Below, in pieces: positions 18,219 through 27,173 of a DNA stretch of 64,000 bases. The stretch is from positions 1-64,000 of the forward strand of contig JAJZDI010000014.1 of the NCBI GenBank assembly GCA_021806045.1. The letters run 5' to 3'. The notes under the pieces were generated by a model that did no database searches, was not told where the DNA came from, and was given only the letters and a program-made list of their open reading frames with translations. Every line of letters begins with the position of its first letter. The stretch's first letter is position 1. Both the position numbers and the translations under genes were made by a program. The DNA is from Actinomycetes bacterium. GTDB taxonomy: Bacteria; Actinomycetota; Acidimicrobiia; Acidimicrobiales; RAAP-2.

Positions 18219-19124
18219 TCAGCCCTCGCCGAGGGCCCTGCGGGCCGACTCCAGCTCGGCGGCGACGTCCGGCGCGACCTCCGGCACATGGAGATCGAGC
18301 TGGCCGATGACGTCGACCACGATCCCGCCGACCAGTGCCCGCATGGCCGGCTTGTGGTCGGCTGGGATCACGTACCACGGTGCCCAGGGCGTCGACGTGG
18401 CCGTGATGGCCTCCTCGTAGGCGTGCTGGTACTCGTCGAAGTGGGCCCGCTCGGCGAGATCGGCAGGCGAGAACTTCCACTGTTTCGTCGGGTCGTCGAG
18501 GCGGGCGAGGAACCTCGCGCGCTGCTCGCCCGCCGAGACGTGGAGGAAGAACTTCACCACGCGGGTGCCGTTGCGGACCAGGTGTCGCTCGAAGGCGTTG
18601 ATGTCCTCGAACCGCTCCTTCCACAGGTGCGGGCCCGGGGCCGGGTGGGGCGGAAGTCGCTGTCCGGCGAGGAGGTCGGGGTGGACCCGGACGACCAGGA
18701 CCTCCTCGTAGTAGGAGCGGTTGAAGATGCCGATCCTCCCCCGCTCGGGCAGCGACGTGGCACTGCGCCACAGGAAGTCGTGGCGGAGCTCGAGGGCCGA
18801 AGGCTGCTTGAACGAGGACACCTGGCACCCCTGGGGGTTCACCCCCGACATGACGTGCTTGATCGTCCCGTCCTTGCCAGCGGCGTCGAGTGCCTGGAAG
18901 ATGAGGAGGAGGGCCCACCGGTCCGACGCGTACAGGAGCTCCTGAGCTGATTCGAGCTCCTGCTTGAACTCGTCCAGGTCGTGCTCTGCCAGGTCCTTCG
19001 GGTGAGACCGGCCCAATGGGCCCAACCAGTCCGCGTGCGTGCCCGACGTGCTGCGCCGCTTCAGGCCGGCCGCACCACCGGGGGCCACGGTCAGCTCGTC
19101 GATGACCTGCTTCGGAAGCCGCAC
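18219..19124 (-). CDS. polyphosphate kinase 2 family protein
   Basis: A 301-residue PPK2 domain enzyme. FQALDAAGKDGTIKHVMSGV carries the Walker A-like loop and the family signature, GCQVSSFKQPS follows, and FNRSYYEEVLVVRVHP is the Walker B region. The lid helix is in the segment near RFLARLDDPTKQWKFSPAD. Family members transfer phosphate between polyphosphate and nucleoside mono- or diphosphates; a one-domain protein of this length fits class I or III. The GTG at 19124 follows GGGAGGAG, so I prefer it to the longer frame. It lies about 105 bp downstream of the universal stress gene and may share its regulation. Confidence 0.9.
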   Translation of the reverse strand: MRLPKQVIDELTVAPGGAAGLKRRSTSGTHADWLGPLGRSHPKDLAEHDLDEFKQELESAQELLYASDRWALLLIFQALDAAGKDGTIKHVMSGVNPQGCQVSSFKQPSALELRHDFLWRSATSLPERGRIGIFNRSYYEEVLVVRVHPDLLAGQRLPPHPAPGPHLWKERFEDINAFERHLVRNGTRVVKFFLHVSAGEQRARFLARLDDPTKQWKFSPADLAERAHFDEYQHAYEEAITATSTPWAPWYVIPADHKPAMRALVGGIVVDVIGQLDLHVPEVAPDVAAELESARRALGEG

Positions 19125-19229
19125 GTCCGCTCTCCTCCCTCGGGCGCCTCGACGCCACGCACTCGCGACCAGGCTGGCATGTGGCCGGGCCGGCATGCAG
19201 GACCGGGCCCGCAGCGGCGATCGATGCGG

Positions 19230-19775
19230 TCAGGCGCCGGTGACGTCGTCCTTCACGTCGTCCTTCACGTCGTCCTGCCCGTGGGGCACGACGACGATCG
19301 GGCACCGGCTGTGGCGGATGCAGGTGGAGCTGACCGACCCCTGCAACAGCCGGTAGAGCGCCCCGTGCCCGCGCAATCCGACGACGAGGAGATCGGCCCG
19401 CTCGGACCGCTCGCAGAGCACGTCCGCGGCGTCGCCCTCGACCACCACCGGCTCGACGGCGAACCCGGAGTGGACGCCCCCCTGGCCATCCCCCCCTCCG
19501 CCGGCTTGGCCGCTCCCCTGGCCGTCCGCGACGCTGTCCCCGCCAGTCAGCGCCAGAGCCACAGCCCGGTCGAGACGCTCGCGCTCGACGCCGACGATGC
19601 GGGCCTCCTCGTCGGGCAGATAGGGGACCTCACCGAAACCGGCCGTCGTCATGGACTGCCAGACGAGCACGGCCTCGACCGTCGCGCCGCGCCGGCGCGC
19701 CTCGTCGACGGCCCACTGCAGCGCCGGCAGGGACCCCTCCGACCCATCCACACCCACCACGATCCGACCGAACAT
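19230..19775 (-). CDS. universal stress protein (UspA family)
   Basis: A 181-residue single-domain UspA protein. IVVGVDGSEGSLPALQWAVDEA opens the fold and GLRGHGALYRLLQGSVSS is the ATP-binding G-x2-G-x9-GS motif. A glycine-rich insertion of about 25 residues lies before the fourth strand. The C-terminus is a short repeat, DDVKDDVKDDV, made by three copies of a 12-bp DNA unit (19243-19277). The start follows GAGG. It lies between the TrkA pair and the PPK2 gene, fitting a stress or dormancy programme. Confidence 0.9.
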   Translation of the reverse strand: MFGRIVVGVDGSEGSLPALQWAVDEARRRGATVEAVLVWQSMTTAGFGEVPYLPDEEARIVGVERERLDRAVALALTGGDSVADGQGSGQAGGGGDGQGGVHSGFAVEPVVVEGDAADVLCERSERADLLVVGLRGHGALYRLLQGSVSSTCIRHSRCPIVVVPHGQDDVKDDVKDDVTGA

Positions 19776-19854
19776 CCGCGCACCTCTGGGCCGCCGTGCT
19801 CGGGTCCAGTCAACCACCGCGCTCTGACCTTGGTGCGGACCCCGATCCTGACCC

Positions 19855-20577
19855 TTACCCTGACCCCGAGCCCGGCACCCACGGCGATGACCCCGCCCCC
19901 GCTCCGGAGCCGGGCTCGCCCGTCCCGCCGGCCAGCGTCGCGCGGAGCCGGTCCATCCCCGCCGGGTCCGTCGCCACCACCAGGTGATCGCCGGCACGGA
20001 ACCGGCCGGCGTCCCGGGCTGCGACCAACCTGCCGCGCCGCAGCACCCCGACGACGGCTTCATCGGGAGCAAGACCGAGCTCCGACGCGTCGCACCCGCA
20101 GGCGGGAGAACCGGCGTCGAGGCGCACGTCGACGAGGATCCCGCCCCGCGGGACCTCGCCCAGTGCGGCCACCGGCGGGCCGGCGACGATCTCCTCGATG
20201 AGGGCGACGAGGGCGAACGCCGGCGACACCGCCGCGTCCACCCCCCACGCCGCATCGAAGAGCCAGCGGTTCTCGTCGTCGTTCACCTGGGCCACCACCC
20301 GTGGGATCTCCAGGTGGCGCTTGGCCAGCTCGGCGATGACCAGGTTCTCCTCGTCGCTCCCACTGCAGGCCACGAGCAGATCGGTGCGCAATGCGCCGGC
20401 TTCTTCGAGCACCCCGTCCCCGCAGGCGTTGCCCACGACCACCGACATGCCCCGTGCCGACAGGCCGGCTGCCCGTGCCTCGTCCGCCTCCACCACGACG
20501 ACGTCGTGCGCTGCAGCCTCGAGGGCGGCGGCCACCTGCGAGCCGACCGCGCCCCCTCCGGCGACGATGACGTGCAT
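19855..20577 (-). CDS. TrkA/RCK-type nucleotide-binding protein (second of a pair)
   Basis: A 240-residue protein. MHVIVAGGGAVGSQVAAALEAAAHDVVVVEAD is a Rossmann GxGxxG nucleotide site, followed by NACGDGVLEEAG and SDEENLVIAELAKRH, the TrkA_N signature. A TrkA_C-like domain occupies residues 140-220, and a Gly/Ser-rich tail follows. Such proteins gate potassium transporters in response to NAD(H) or ATP. Its ATG overlaps the stop of the neighbouring TrkA gene (TGATG), with GGAGG in front. The pair is reminiscent of mycobacterial CeoB/CeoC. Confidence 0.88.
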   Translation of the reverse strand: MHVIVAGGGAVGSQVAAALEAAAHDVVVVEADEARAAGLSARGMSVVVGNACGDGVLEEAGALRTDLLVACSGSDEENLVIAELAKRHLEIPRVVAQVNDDENRWLFDAAWGVDAAVSPAFALVALIEEIVAGPPVAALGEVPRGGILVDVRLDAGSPACGCDASELGLAPDEAVVGVLRRGRLVAARDAGRFRAGDHLVVATDPAGMDRLRATLAGGTGEPGSGAGAGSSPWVPGSGSG

Positions 20578-21233
20578 CAGTCCCACCTCCCTCCGAGGAA
20601 GCTCCGGAGCCGCGACAGCGACCGCGCTGCCACGACGAAGCGGACGACGTCCCCCGCCCGGACCGTCGCACCGTGCCCCGGGATGCTCGAGTGGCCGGCC
20701 CGGGTGAGCTCCACCACCCGGATCTCGCCGGGGACGTCGAACTCGTCCACCGCCCTGCCGACCAGGTAGTCGGGCACCGGTGCCCGCACCAGCAGGGACT
20801 CCCCGTTCCCGAACGTCTGCTCCGGCTCCAACATCGAGTGCAGCAGCATCCGGTGGACCCGATCGACCGTCATCCTCGCCGAGGCCACCATGGCCAGGCC
20901 GAGATCGGCGCAGACGGGACCTCGCTCACCGTCGTGCAGCCGGCCGATGACTCGGGGCACCCGGAACACGTCTCGGGCGATCCGGGCGACGACGATGTTC
21001 AGGCTGTCGCTCGAGCTGAGGGCCACGAGTGCGTCCGCCTCCTCGATCCCTGCTGCCTCGAGCACCGGCCGGTGCATCCCGTTGCCGGCGATGAACCTCC
21101 CGGTGAACCCGGGGGGGAGGCGGCGGCGGGCCGTCTCGTCCGTGTCGATCACCGAGATCGACGAGCCTTCGGCGTCGAGCCTCCTGGCCAGGGACGAACC
21201 CGAGCGTCCACATCCCACGATCACGACGTGCAT
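20577..21233 (-). CDS. TrkA/RCK-type nucleotide-binding protein (first of a pair)
   Basis: A 218-residue protein with the Rossmann start MHVVIVGCGRSGSSLARRLDAEG, acidic second strand VIDTDE, and ALSSSDSLNIVVARIARDVF, all typical of TrkA_N. The C-terminal domain (residues 140-205) matches TrkA_C, ending GATVRAGDVVRFVVAARS. It probably forms a mixed gating ring with the next gene product. Its start overlaps the stop of the P-type ATPase gene as TGATG. No TrkH/KtrB-like channel subunit is encoded nearby, so the membrane partner may be the ATPase itself; that is inference. Confidence 0.88.
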   Translation of the reverse strand: MHVVIVGCGRSGSSLARRLDAEGSSISVIDTDETARRRLPPGFTGRFIAGNGMHRPVLEAAGIEEADALVALSSSDSLNIVVARIARDVFRVPRVIGRLHDGERGPVCADLGLAMVASARMTVDRVHRMLLHSMLEPEQTFGNGESLLVRAPVPDYLVGRAVDEFDVPGEIRVVELTRAGHSSIPGHGATVRAGDVVRFVVAARSLSRLRSFLGGRWD

Positions 21234-24214
21234 CACGCCACCTCCTGCCGCGTGCGGGTCGCCTGCCTGTGCGTCCCCGCTGGATCGACCGGTGCGCCTG
21301 CGGCGGCGCCCGTCACGCCCGCGCCCTCCCGCCGGCGGTGCCAGGCCTTGCGGGCCTCGTCCGCCACCAACAGCATCAACCCGAAACCCACGAGCAGGAG
21401 CCAGTCGGCCAGGCTGAGCGGCGCGGTGTGGAAGACGCCCTGGAGGAGCGGCACGTAGCTGATCGCCGCCATCAACAACACGCCGAACGCACCGGCGGCG
21501 ACGAGGAGCGGGTTGGACCACAGCCCGGCACGGAACACGCTCTGGCGATCGGTCCGCACGGTGAAGCTGTTGAAGAACTGGCTGACCACGATGCCGGCCT
21601 GCGACATGGTCAACGCCTCCCGGTACACGGGGTTGGCGGCGTCGAAGGCGTCGAAGGGCAGGTGGGCGGAGTGGATCCGCCAGAAGAAGGCGAAGACGAC
21701 GCCGACCGACTGGATCGACCCGAGGAACAGGAACCGGCGGACCACGGCCCACGAGAACAGCTGCTCGGTCGGGGGTCGCGGCGGGCGGTCCATGGTGTCG
21801 GCCTCCGGGGGCTCCGCCCCGAGCGCCAGTGCCGGGAGCACGTCGGAGCCGAGATCGATGGCGAGCACCTGGAGGGCCGACAGCGGGACGAGGGGGAAGC
21901 CGACGAACGTCGCAGCCAGGATGGGCGCAAGCTCAGCCAGGTTGTGGCTGAACAGGTAGACGAGGAACCGGCGGATGTTCTGGTAGACGGCCCGGCCCAG
22001 CTCGACGGCAGCGGCGATCGACGCGAAGGAGTCGTCGAGGAGGACCACGACGGCCGCGGCCCGGGCCACGTCGGTCCCCCCCTCCCCCATGGCGACACCG
22101 ACGCTGGCCCGCTTGAGGGCGGGGGCGTCGTTGGCCCCGTCGCCGGTGACCGCCACCACCTCACCCAGCTCCTCGAGCGCGGCCACGATGCGGAGCTTGT
22201 GCTCCGGGCGGACCCGGGCGAAGAGCAGCTGGTCCCCGGTCCGGCCCGCTCCCCTCACCAGGTCCGCAAGGGCGGCATCGTCCATGTCGTCGAGCTCCAT
22301 GCCGGTGACGGTGCGCACGCTCCCCCGCTCAACGATCCCCACCCGGCGGGCGACGGCCTCGGCCGTCAGGCCGTAGTCGCCGGTCACCATGACGATGGCG
22401 ATCCCGGCGCGCCGGCAGGCAGCGACGGCCTCGGTCACCTCGGGCCGGGGCGGGTCGGACATGGCCACCAGCCCGAGGAAGGTGAGCCCCGACTCGGCGT
22501 CGTCCTGCCGGATCCGGGGACTGTCCACGGCGCGGGTGGCGATGGCGAGCACCCGGAGGGCCTGGGAGGCCAGCGCGTCGTTGTCGCGCTCGATCGCAGC
22601 CCGGAGATCGGCGTCCAGTGGGACGGTCCCGCCCTCCCACCGAGCGGTCGTGCTGCGGTCGAGCACCGCCTGGGGCGAACCCTTGACGTACGCCTCGACC
22701 CCCCCGGGCAGCTGGTGCAGGGTCGTCATCAGCTTCCGGTCCGGATCGAAGGGGAAGACCCCGACGCGGGGAGCACGGCGTGCCTCGGCCTCGAGGTCGA
22801 TCCCTGCCTTCTCGGCGGCGACCACCACCGCCGCCTCGGTCGTGTCGCCCAGGACCCGCCGGCTCCCCCCCCGCCCCCCGGCCGGCGGCAGCAGCCGGGC
22901 ATCGCAGCAGAGCGCCCCGGCCCGGAGCAGGTCGACCACGTCCGGCCCGCCCTCGACCTCCCCCTCGGCTCCGTAGCCGACACCGGTGACCGGATGCCGC
23001 CGCCCCGACTCGACCACCTGCTGGACGGTCATCTCCGCCCGCGTCAGGGTTCCTGTCTTGTCGGTGCAGATCACGGTGGTCGAACCGAGCGCCTCCACCG
23101 CCGCCAGCCGTTTGATGAGCGCCTGGCGCCGGGCCATCCGGCGCACGCCGATGGCGAGGGACACGGACAGCGTGGCCGGGAGCCCTTCGGGCACCAGGGC
23201 GACCATCACCCCCAGTGCGAACACGAACGACAGCACCAGCGGGTTGCCGGTGAGGACCCGGGCGACGAACAGGAGGATGCCGGCGGCGATGGCCACCGCT
23301 GCCACCCGTCGGGCCATGCGCGACACCTGGCGCTGGAGCGGGCTCTGCTCGGCCGGCAGCCCGGCGGTGAGGCGGTAGATCCTGCCGAACTCGGTCCCCA
23401 GGCCGGTGGCGTAGGCGACTGCTTTCGCCGTTCCGGTCATGACCGTGGTCCCCATGAACACGCAGTTGCGCGCATCCATCGGGGACGGGCACTCGACCGC
23501 CTCGTCCACCCGCCCGACCGGCTGGCTCTCGCCGCTCAGCGCCGCCATCTCGATCGACAGGTTGTGGGCCTCGACCACCCGGCAGTCGGCGGAGACGGCG
23601 TCGCCGGCCTCGAGCGAGACGAGGTCGCCCGGGACCAGTTCGTCGGCCGGCACCTCGCGCAACTCGCCGTCGCGCACGACCCGGGCGGTGATCGGGACCA
23701 TGGCCTGGAGCGCCTCGGCCGTGCGCTCGGCCGCATGTTCCTGGGCGAAGCCGATCGCCGCGTTCAGGACGACGACGCCCATGATCCCGCAGGCGAGCAC
23801 CAGGTTGGCCGTGTCCCGGGGCGTCGACAGCGCGTAGATGAGCACGGTCAGGACGGCCGCGATCATCAGCATGACCGCGAACATGTTGGCCAGCTGTGCC
23901 GCCACCTCCGAGGCCACGCTCCGGCGCCGGGGTGGGGGAAGCGAGTTCGGGCCGGCCTGGGACAGGCGCGTCGCCGCCTCCTGCTCGCTGAGCCCCCGGC
24001 GCGAGGACCGGAGCATGCCGAGGGCGTCCGCCGGACGTGCGCGGGCCACGCCGCAACCGGTGACGTCCGGCCAACCCGTTCGTGGCGACGTCGCTCCGGG
24101 CGTCGCTACGGACGGTGATCCGGGCGCTGCTCCGGTAGCGCTTCGGGCTGCTGCCTCAGACGATCCGGCCGGCCCGGCAGCCGACCGGTCGTCGGGATCG
24201 TCGCGTCCGTTCAC
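21233..24214 (-). CDS. type II cation-transporting P-type ATPase
   Basis: A protein of about 993 residues. An N-terminal cation-ATPase domain contains RRGLSEQEAATRLSQAGPN. The actuator loop is ALSGES, and helix M4 has PEGLPATLS. The phosphorylation site is CTDKTGTLT, and KGSPQAVL, MVTGD and TGDGANDAPALK form the nucleotide and hinge motifs. Six C-terminal helices complete a PII-type pump (Ca2+, Na+ or K+ transport). Both possible starts are GTG; 24214 has GGAG in front and 24325 does not, so I use the shorter form. It is translationally coupled to two TrkA-type genes, an unusual partnership. The ion cannot be settled by eye. Confidence 0.9.
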   Translation of the reverse strand: MNGRDDPDDRSAAGPAGSSEAAARSATGAAPGSPSVATPGATSPRTGWPDVTGCGVARARPADALGMLRSSRRGLSEQEAATRLSQAGPNSLPPPRRRSVASEVAAQLANMFAVMLMIAAVLTVLIYALSTPRDTANLVLACGIMGVVVLNAAIGFAQEHAAERTAEALQAMVPITARVVRDGELREVPADELVPGDLVSLEAGDAVSADCRVVEAHNLSIEMAALSGESQPVGRVDEAVECPSPMDARNCVFMGTTVMTGTAKAVAYATGLGTEFGRIYRLTAGLPAEQSPLQRQVSRMARRVAAVAIAAGILLFVARVLTGNPLVLSFVFALGVMVALVPEGLPATLSVSLAIGVRRMARRQALIKRLAAVEALGSTTVICTDKTGTLTRAEMTVQQVVESGRRHPVTGVGYGAEGEVEGGPDVVDLLRAGALCCDARLLPPAGGRGGSRRVLGDTTEAAVVVAAEKAGIDLEAEARRAPRVGVFPFDPDRKLMTTLHQLPGGVEAYVKGSPQAVLDRSTTARWEGGTVPLDADLRAAIERDNDALASQALRVLAIATRAVDSPRIRQDDAESGLTFLGLVAMSDPPRPEVTEAVAACRRAGIAIVMVTGDYGLTAEAVARRVGIVERGSVRTVTGMELDDMDDAALADLVRGAGRTGDQLLFARVRPEHKLRIVAALEELGEVVAVTGDGANDAPALKRASVGVAMGEGGTDVARAAAVVVLLDDSFASIAAAVELGRAVYQNIRRFLVYLFSHNLAELAPILAATFVGFPLVPLSALQVLAIDLGSDVLPALALGAEPPEADTMDRPPRPPTEQLFSWAVVRRFLFLGSIQSVGVVFAFFWRIHSAHLPFDAFDAANPVYREALTMSQAGIVVSQFFNSFTVRTDRQSVFRAGLWSNPLLVAAGAFGVLLMAAISYVPLLQGVFHTAPLSLADWLLLVGFGLMLLVADEARKAWHRRREGAGVTGAAAGAPVDPAGTHRQATRTRQEVA

Positions 24215-24390
24215 CACCGGCTCCGACCGGCGTCGGGAATTCCGTTCGGCACGGACGCTGCCCACACCGGCGCTCCTCTGGCTCTGACTCCGCCCAGCCC
24301 TCCTGCAAGCTTCGGGCCGGCGCACCGCACCGGGCCAGGGTCGAAGGTCCTGGCCGGGGCCACCTCCCGATCAGGCGACCGTCCCGGTGA

Positions 24391-24603
24391 TCAGGCCGTC
24401 GGCGACGAGTGGTGGAGCGGGGAGTGGAAGAGCGGGGCGAGGAGGCAGAAGTTGAAGACGCCGGCGGCCAGTGGCACGAGCCCGACGACAGCAAGGATCC
24501 ACCACAGCCCGCCCAGACCCGCTCCGAGCCCGATGAGCACGAGGCCGACGATCCCCCGTGCGATCCTGCCGATCGGCCGCTCCATGAACCGGACCAGTCC
24601 CAT
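24391..24603 (-). CDS. small membrane protein, DUF2892/YgaP-like
   Basis: A 70-residue protein with two membrane helices. It begins MGLVRFMERPIGRIARGIVG, and the pattern LGGLWWILAVVGLVPLAAGVFNFCLLAPLF is the DUF2892 signature seen as the membrane tail of rhodanese YgaP and in free-standing form. It follows GGAGG at a good distance. It is upstream of the P-type ATPase gene on the same strand, and a CsoR/CstR-like inverted repeat lies about 40 bp before it. A link to sulfur or thiol stress is suggested by the family and the operator. Confidence 0.85.
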   Translation of the reverse strand: MGLVRFMERPIGRIARGIVGLVLIGLGAGLGGLWWILAVVGLVPLAAGVFNFCLLAPLFHSPLHHSSPTA

Positions 24604-24643
24604 GACGAACCTCCATCGCTTCGCACCCGATGCCACCGGGTGG

Positions 24644-24659
24644 ATACCCCTCCGGGTAT
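24644..24659. promoter_or_regulatory. CsoR/CstR-like operator candidate
   Basis: ATACCC-CTCC-GGGTAT is a perfect inverted repeat of 6-bp arms with a 4-bp spacer, 40 bp ahead of the DUF2892-like gene. CsoR-family copper and persulfide repressors bind sites of this kind. No CsoR-family gene is present in the window. Confidence 0.5.
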
Positions 24660-24832
24660 GCAAAGAGGACAACGCAGATCACAGCGGTGCGCTTCCCGGA
24701 GCGGATGATTCGGGACCAATTACCCTGATGGGCTCACCCTGATCGGCTCGCCCCGCTCGGCGTGATCGTGCAGCGCGACCACCCGGCGTGGCCTCCGGTC
24801 GGCATGTCCGGGTGCCCGGGCACACGCCTGGG

Positions 24833-25705
24833 TCAGGAGCCGGGCTTCGTCCCCGCCACCACCGACGCTTCGAGCCTCACCGGTGTGGCCACCACCTCGG
24901 TGAACCCCGCCTGGCGGAAGTACCGCTCCCACGTCTCCATGGTGACCGGGCGCTCCTCCATCCGGAACCAGAACCGACCGACGTTCTTCAGGAGGCGCCA
25001 CCACCCCGCCGGTCCACGCTTGAGCATCACGGCCGCCTTCGAGCCGATGATCGACCGATCGCGGGCGGACGTGCCCCGCCCGAACATCATGTCGCCGATC
25101 ACCATCCGGCCGCCGGGTCGCAGCCACCGGAGGGCCGAGACCACGAGGGCCTCCTTGTCGCGATCGTGGAGATGGTGCAAGGCGTAGTTGGAGACGATCA
25201 GGTCGACGCTTCCTTCGGGGAGGTCCAGCTCCTCGAGGGGCGCAGCCAGTGTGGTGATGCCGTCGATGCCGGCATCCGAGGCCTTGGCCGAAAGGAGGTC
25301 GAGCATCGACGGGCTGAGGTCCACGGCGGTCACCTGTGCCCCCCGCTGTGCGAGCGGAAGGCTCACGCTGCCCGTGCCGCAGCCCAGGTCGACCACGACC
25401 GAGCCGGGGCGCACGTCCGACGCGTCGAGCACGGCGGCCACGATCTTCTCCAGCCCCGTCGCACCCCCGTGGTCCCACGAGCGGGACCGGCGGTCCCACC
25501 ACTTCGCCCGTCGCTGCAGGCGGCCGGCACCAGGACCGGGCACTGCCCCCCGCGCGATGGCACTGCCACCGGGTGCGGACGTGCTTGCCGTTGGTTCTCC
25601 CTGGTCAGCGGCGCTCACGACGGCACCCCGCCCGTGGCGGAGGAGCGGGCCGGAGACGGCTCGCGGCGAGCCGGACGCACTCCCGATGGTGGTTGCATGG
25701 CCCAC
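24833..25705 (-). CDS. class I SAM-dependent methyltransferase
   Basis: Up to 290 residues. VRPGSVVVDLGCGTGSVSLPLAQRG is SAM motif I, VDLSPSMLDLL follows, and the motif II/III region has VDLIVSNYALHHLHDRDK and LRWLRPGGRMVIGDMMF. It is a UbiE/Methyltransf_11-like enzyme; the acceptor is unknown. The first 60 residues are low in complexity, so the GTG at 25618 could be the true start (261 residues). It is divergent from the hydrolase gene at 25791 with only 85 bp between them, so the two promoters overlap. Confidence 0.87.
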   Translation of the reverse strand: MGHATTIGSASGSPRAVSGPLLRHGRGAVVSAADQGEPTASTSAPGGSAIARGAVPGPGAGRLQRRAKWWDRRSRSWDHGGATGLEKIVAAVLDASDVRPGSVVVDLGCGTGSVSLPLAQRGAQVTAVDLSPSMLDLLSAKASDAGIDGITTLAAPLEELDLPEGSVDLIVSNYALHHLHDRDKEALVVSALRWLRPGGRMVIGDMMFGRGTSARDRSIIGSKAAVMLKRGPAGWWRLLKNVGRFWFRMEERPVTMETWERYFRQAGFTEVVATPVRLEASVVAGTKPGS

Positions 25706-25790
25706 AGTCTGCCAAACGCACCTTGCCGGACCACGTCACCCCCGTGGCGCCCGTCCACCGGTGGGGGCGGCGGTTACGCTTCGGCCTCGC

Positions 25791-26885
25791 ATGCGCAGTC
25801 CTTCCCCCGGCCGGCGGCGCGACCGCAGGCGACGCGCCTGGCAGGCCGCCATCTGGTCCGTTGCCGCCCTCGTCGTGCTGGTCGCCGCCTGGGTCGTGAA
25901 CAGGGCCGTCGCCACCACGCCGGCCCGCACCTCCGCGCCCACCACCGCTCCAGCCGTCTCCACCGTGCCCTCGACCACCACGACCACGCCGGCAGAGTCG
26001 CTCCCCGTCCCCATCGGGACCTATTCGGTCGGGACCTCCAGCCTGACCGTCGCCGTCCCGCCCCAGCCCACCAGCCCCGCTCAGAACATCCCCGTCCAGG
26101 TCTGGTACCCGGCGGCGGAGACCCGGAACGGTCCCGTCCCCGACCGCGTCGGCGGCCCCTTCCCGCTGCTCGCCTTCTCGCAGGGCTACGACCTGTCCGT
26201 CCAGTCCTACGCCGCCCTGCTCGGCGACTGGGCCTCGGCCGGGTTCGTCGTGGCAGGACCCACCTACCCGCACACCGACCCCGGCGATCCCTCGGGCCTC
26301 AACGAGGAGGACATCGTCAACCACCCCGCCGACCTGCGAACGGTCGTCGCTGGCGTGGTCGCCAACGCCAAGCAGGCCGGGTCGCCGCTCCTGGGCATGA
26401 TCGACGCCACGCGCATCGGGTTGGTGGGTCACTCCGACGGCGGTGACGTCAGCCTGGCCGTGGCGGCCAACACGTGCTGCCGGGACCCGCTGGTGAAGGC
26501 GGTCGCCGTGCTGTCGGGTGCCGAGCTGGGCAGCTTCGGCGGGACCTACTTCACCGCACCCACCGTCCCCATCCTCGTGGTCCAGGGCAATGCGGACATC
26601 GTGAACGTCCCGGCCTGCAGCACCCAGATCTACAACGCGGCACCGACGCCGAAGTACTACCTGGACCTGTTGGGAGCCGCCCACGAACCCCCCTACATCG
26701 ATCCAGGCCCCGTCCAGGAGATCGTGGCGGAGACGGTCGCCGCGTTCTTCGAGGCGACACTCAACGGACGCCACTCGGCCGTACCGGCCATGTCCGCAGT
26801 GGGCAACGTGGCCGGAACGGCCCAGCTCACGGTGGGTGGAACCGCCCCGCCCGAACCGGGCACCTGCCCCGGAGCGCCGGCGTAG
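25791..26885 (+). CDS. membrane-anchored alpha/beta hydrolase
   Basis: A 364-residue protein. A basic N-terminus and one hydrophobic helix (residues 20-38) form an uncleaved signal anchor, then a Thr/Pro-rich linker of about 35 residues. The catalytic domain has LLAFSQGYD (oxyanion region), the nucleophile elbow GHSDGG with Ser at 215, and AAHEPP with the likely catalytic His. It resembles platelet-activating-factor acetylhydrolase/chlorophyllase-like lipases that act outside the membrane. The ATG at 25791 is the first that gives the anchor; the open frame upstream overlaps the divergent methyltransferase gene. Confidence 0.85.
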   Translation: MRSPSPGRRRDRRRRAWQAAIWSVAALVVLVAAWVVNRAVATTPARTSAPTTAPAVSTVPSTTTTTPAESLPVPIGTYSVGTSSLTVAVPPQPTSPAQNIPVQVWYPAAETRNGPVPDRVGGPFPLLAFSQGYDLSVQSYAALLGDWASAGFVVAGPTYPHTDPGDPSGLNEEDIVNHPADLRTVVAGVVANAKQAGSPLLGMIDATRIGLVGHSDGGDVSLAVAANTCCRDPLVKAVAVLSGAELGSFGGTYFTAPTVPILVVQGNADIVNVPACSTQIYNAAPTPKYYLDLLGAAHEPPYIDPGPVQEIVAETVAAFFEATLNGRHSAVPAMSAVGNVAGTAQLTVGGTAPPEPGTCPGAPA

Positions 26886-26960
26886 GTCGGGAGCCGACCC
26901 GCCGGGGAGCTGGTCCCGGGTCCCCAGGGCTCCCGGACCTCGGGTCTCGGGGCGGGCCTC

Positions 26961-27000
26961 GGACCTCGGGGCGGGCACCAGGACCTCGGGGCGGGCACCA
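26961..27000. repeat. 20-bp tandem repeat in intergenic region
   Basis: The unit ggacctcggggcgggcacca occurs twice exactly, with degenerate copies from about 26935 to 27008. It follows the hydrolase stop. The rest of the gap (27009-27173) is more AT-rich and probably holds the promoter of the next gene. Confidence 0.8.
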
Positions 27001-27173
27001 GGGCCTCGATAAGAAGGCGCTAAAGCTTCTGCCTGGGCCGGCGTGATCTAGGGTCCTGGCAGGTAGTTTGTAGGAGCTTTCTCTCATCTACTCCCGCGTT
27101 CCCGGTCAGGACGGCCGATACCGGTCGGCTCGGCGTCCTCCCATCCCGGTCGAACCCACCTCCTGGAGGTCCA

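Noticed and set aside
21269-24118. An open frame of about 950 codons on the plus strand opposite the P-type ATPase.
   Set aside because: It has His/Gly/Asp-rich composition with no motif, while the minus strand holds every P-type ATPase motif in order.
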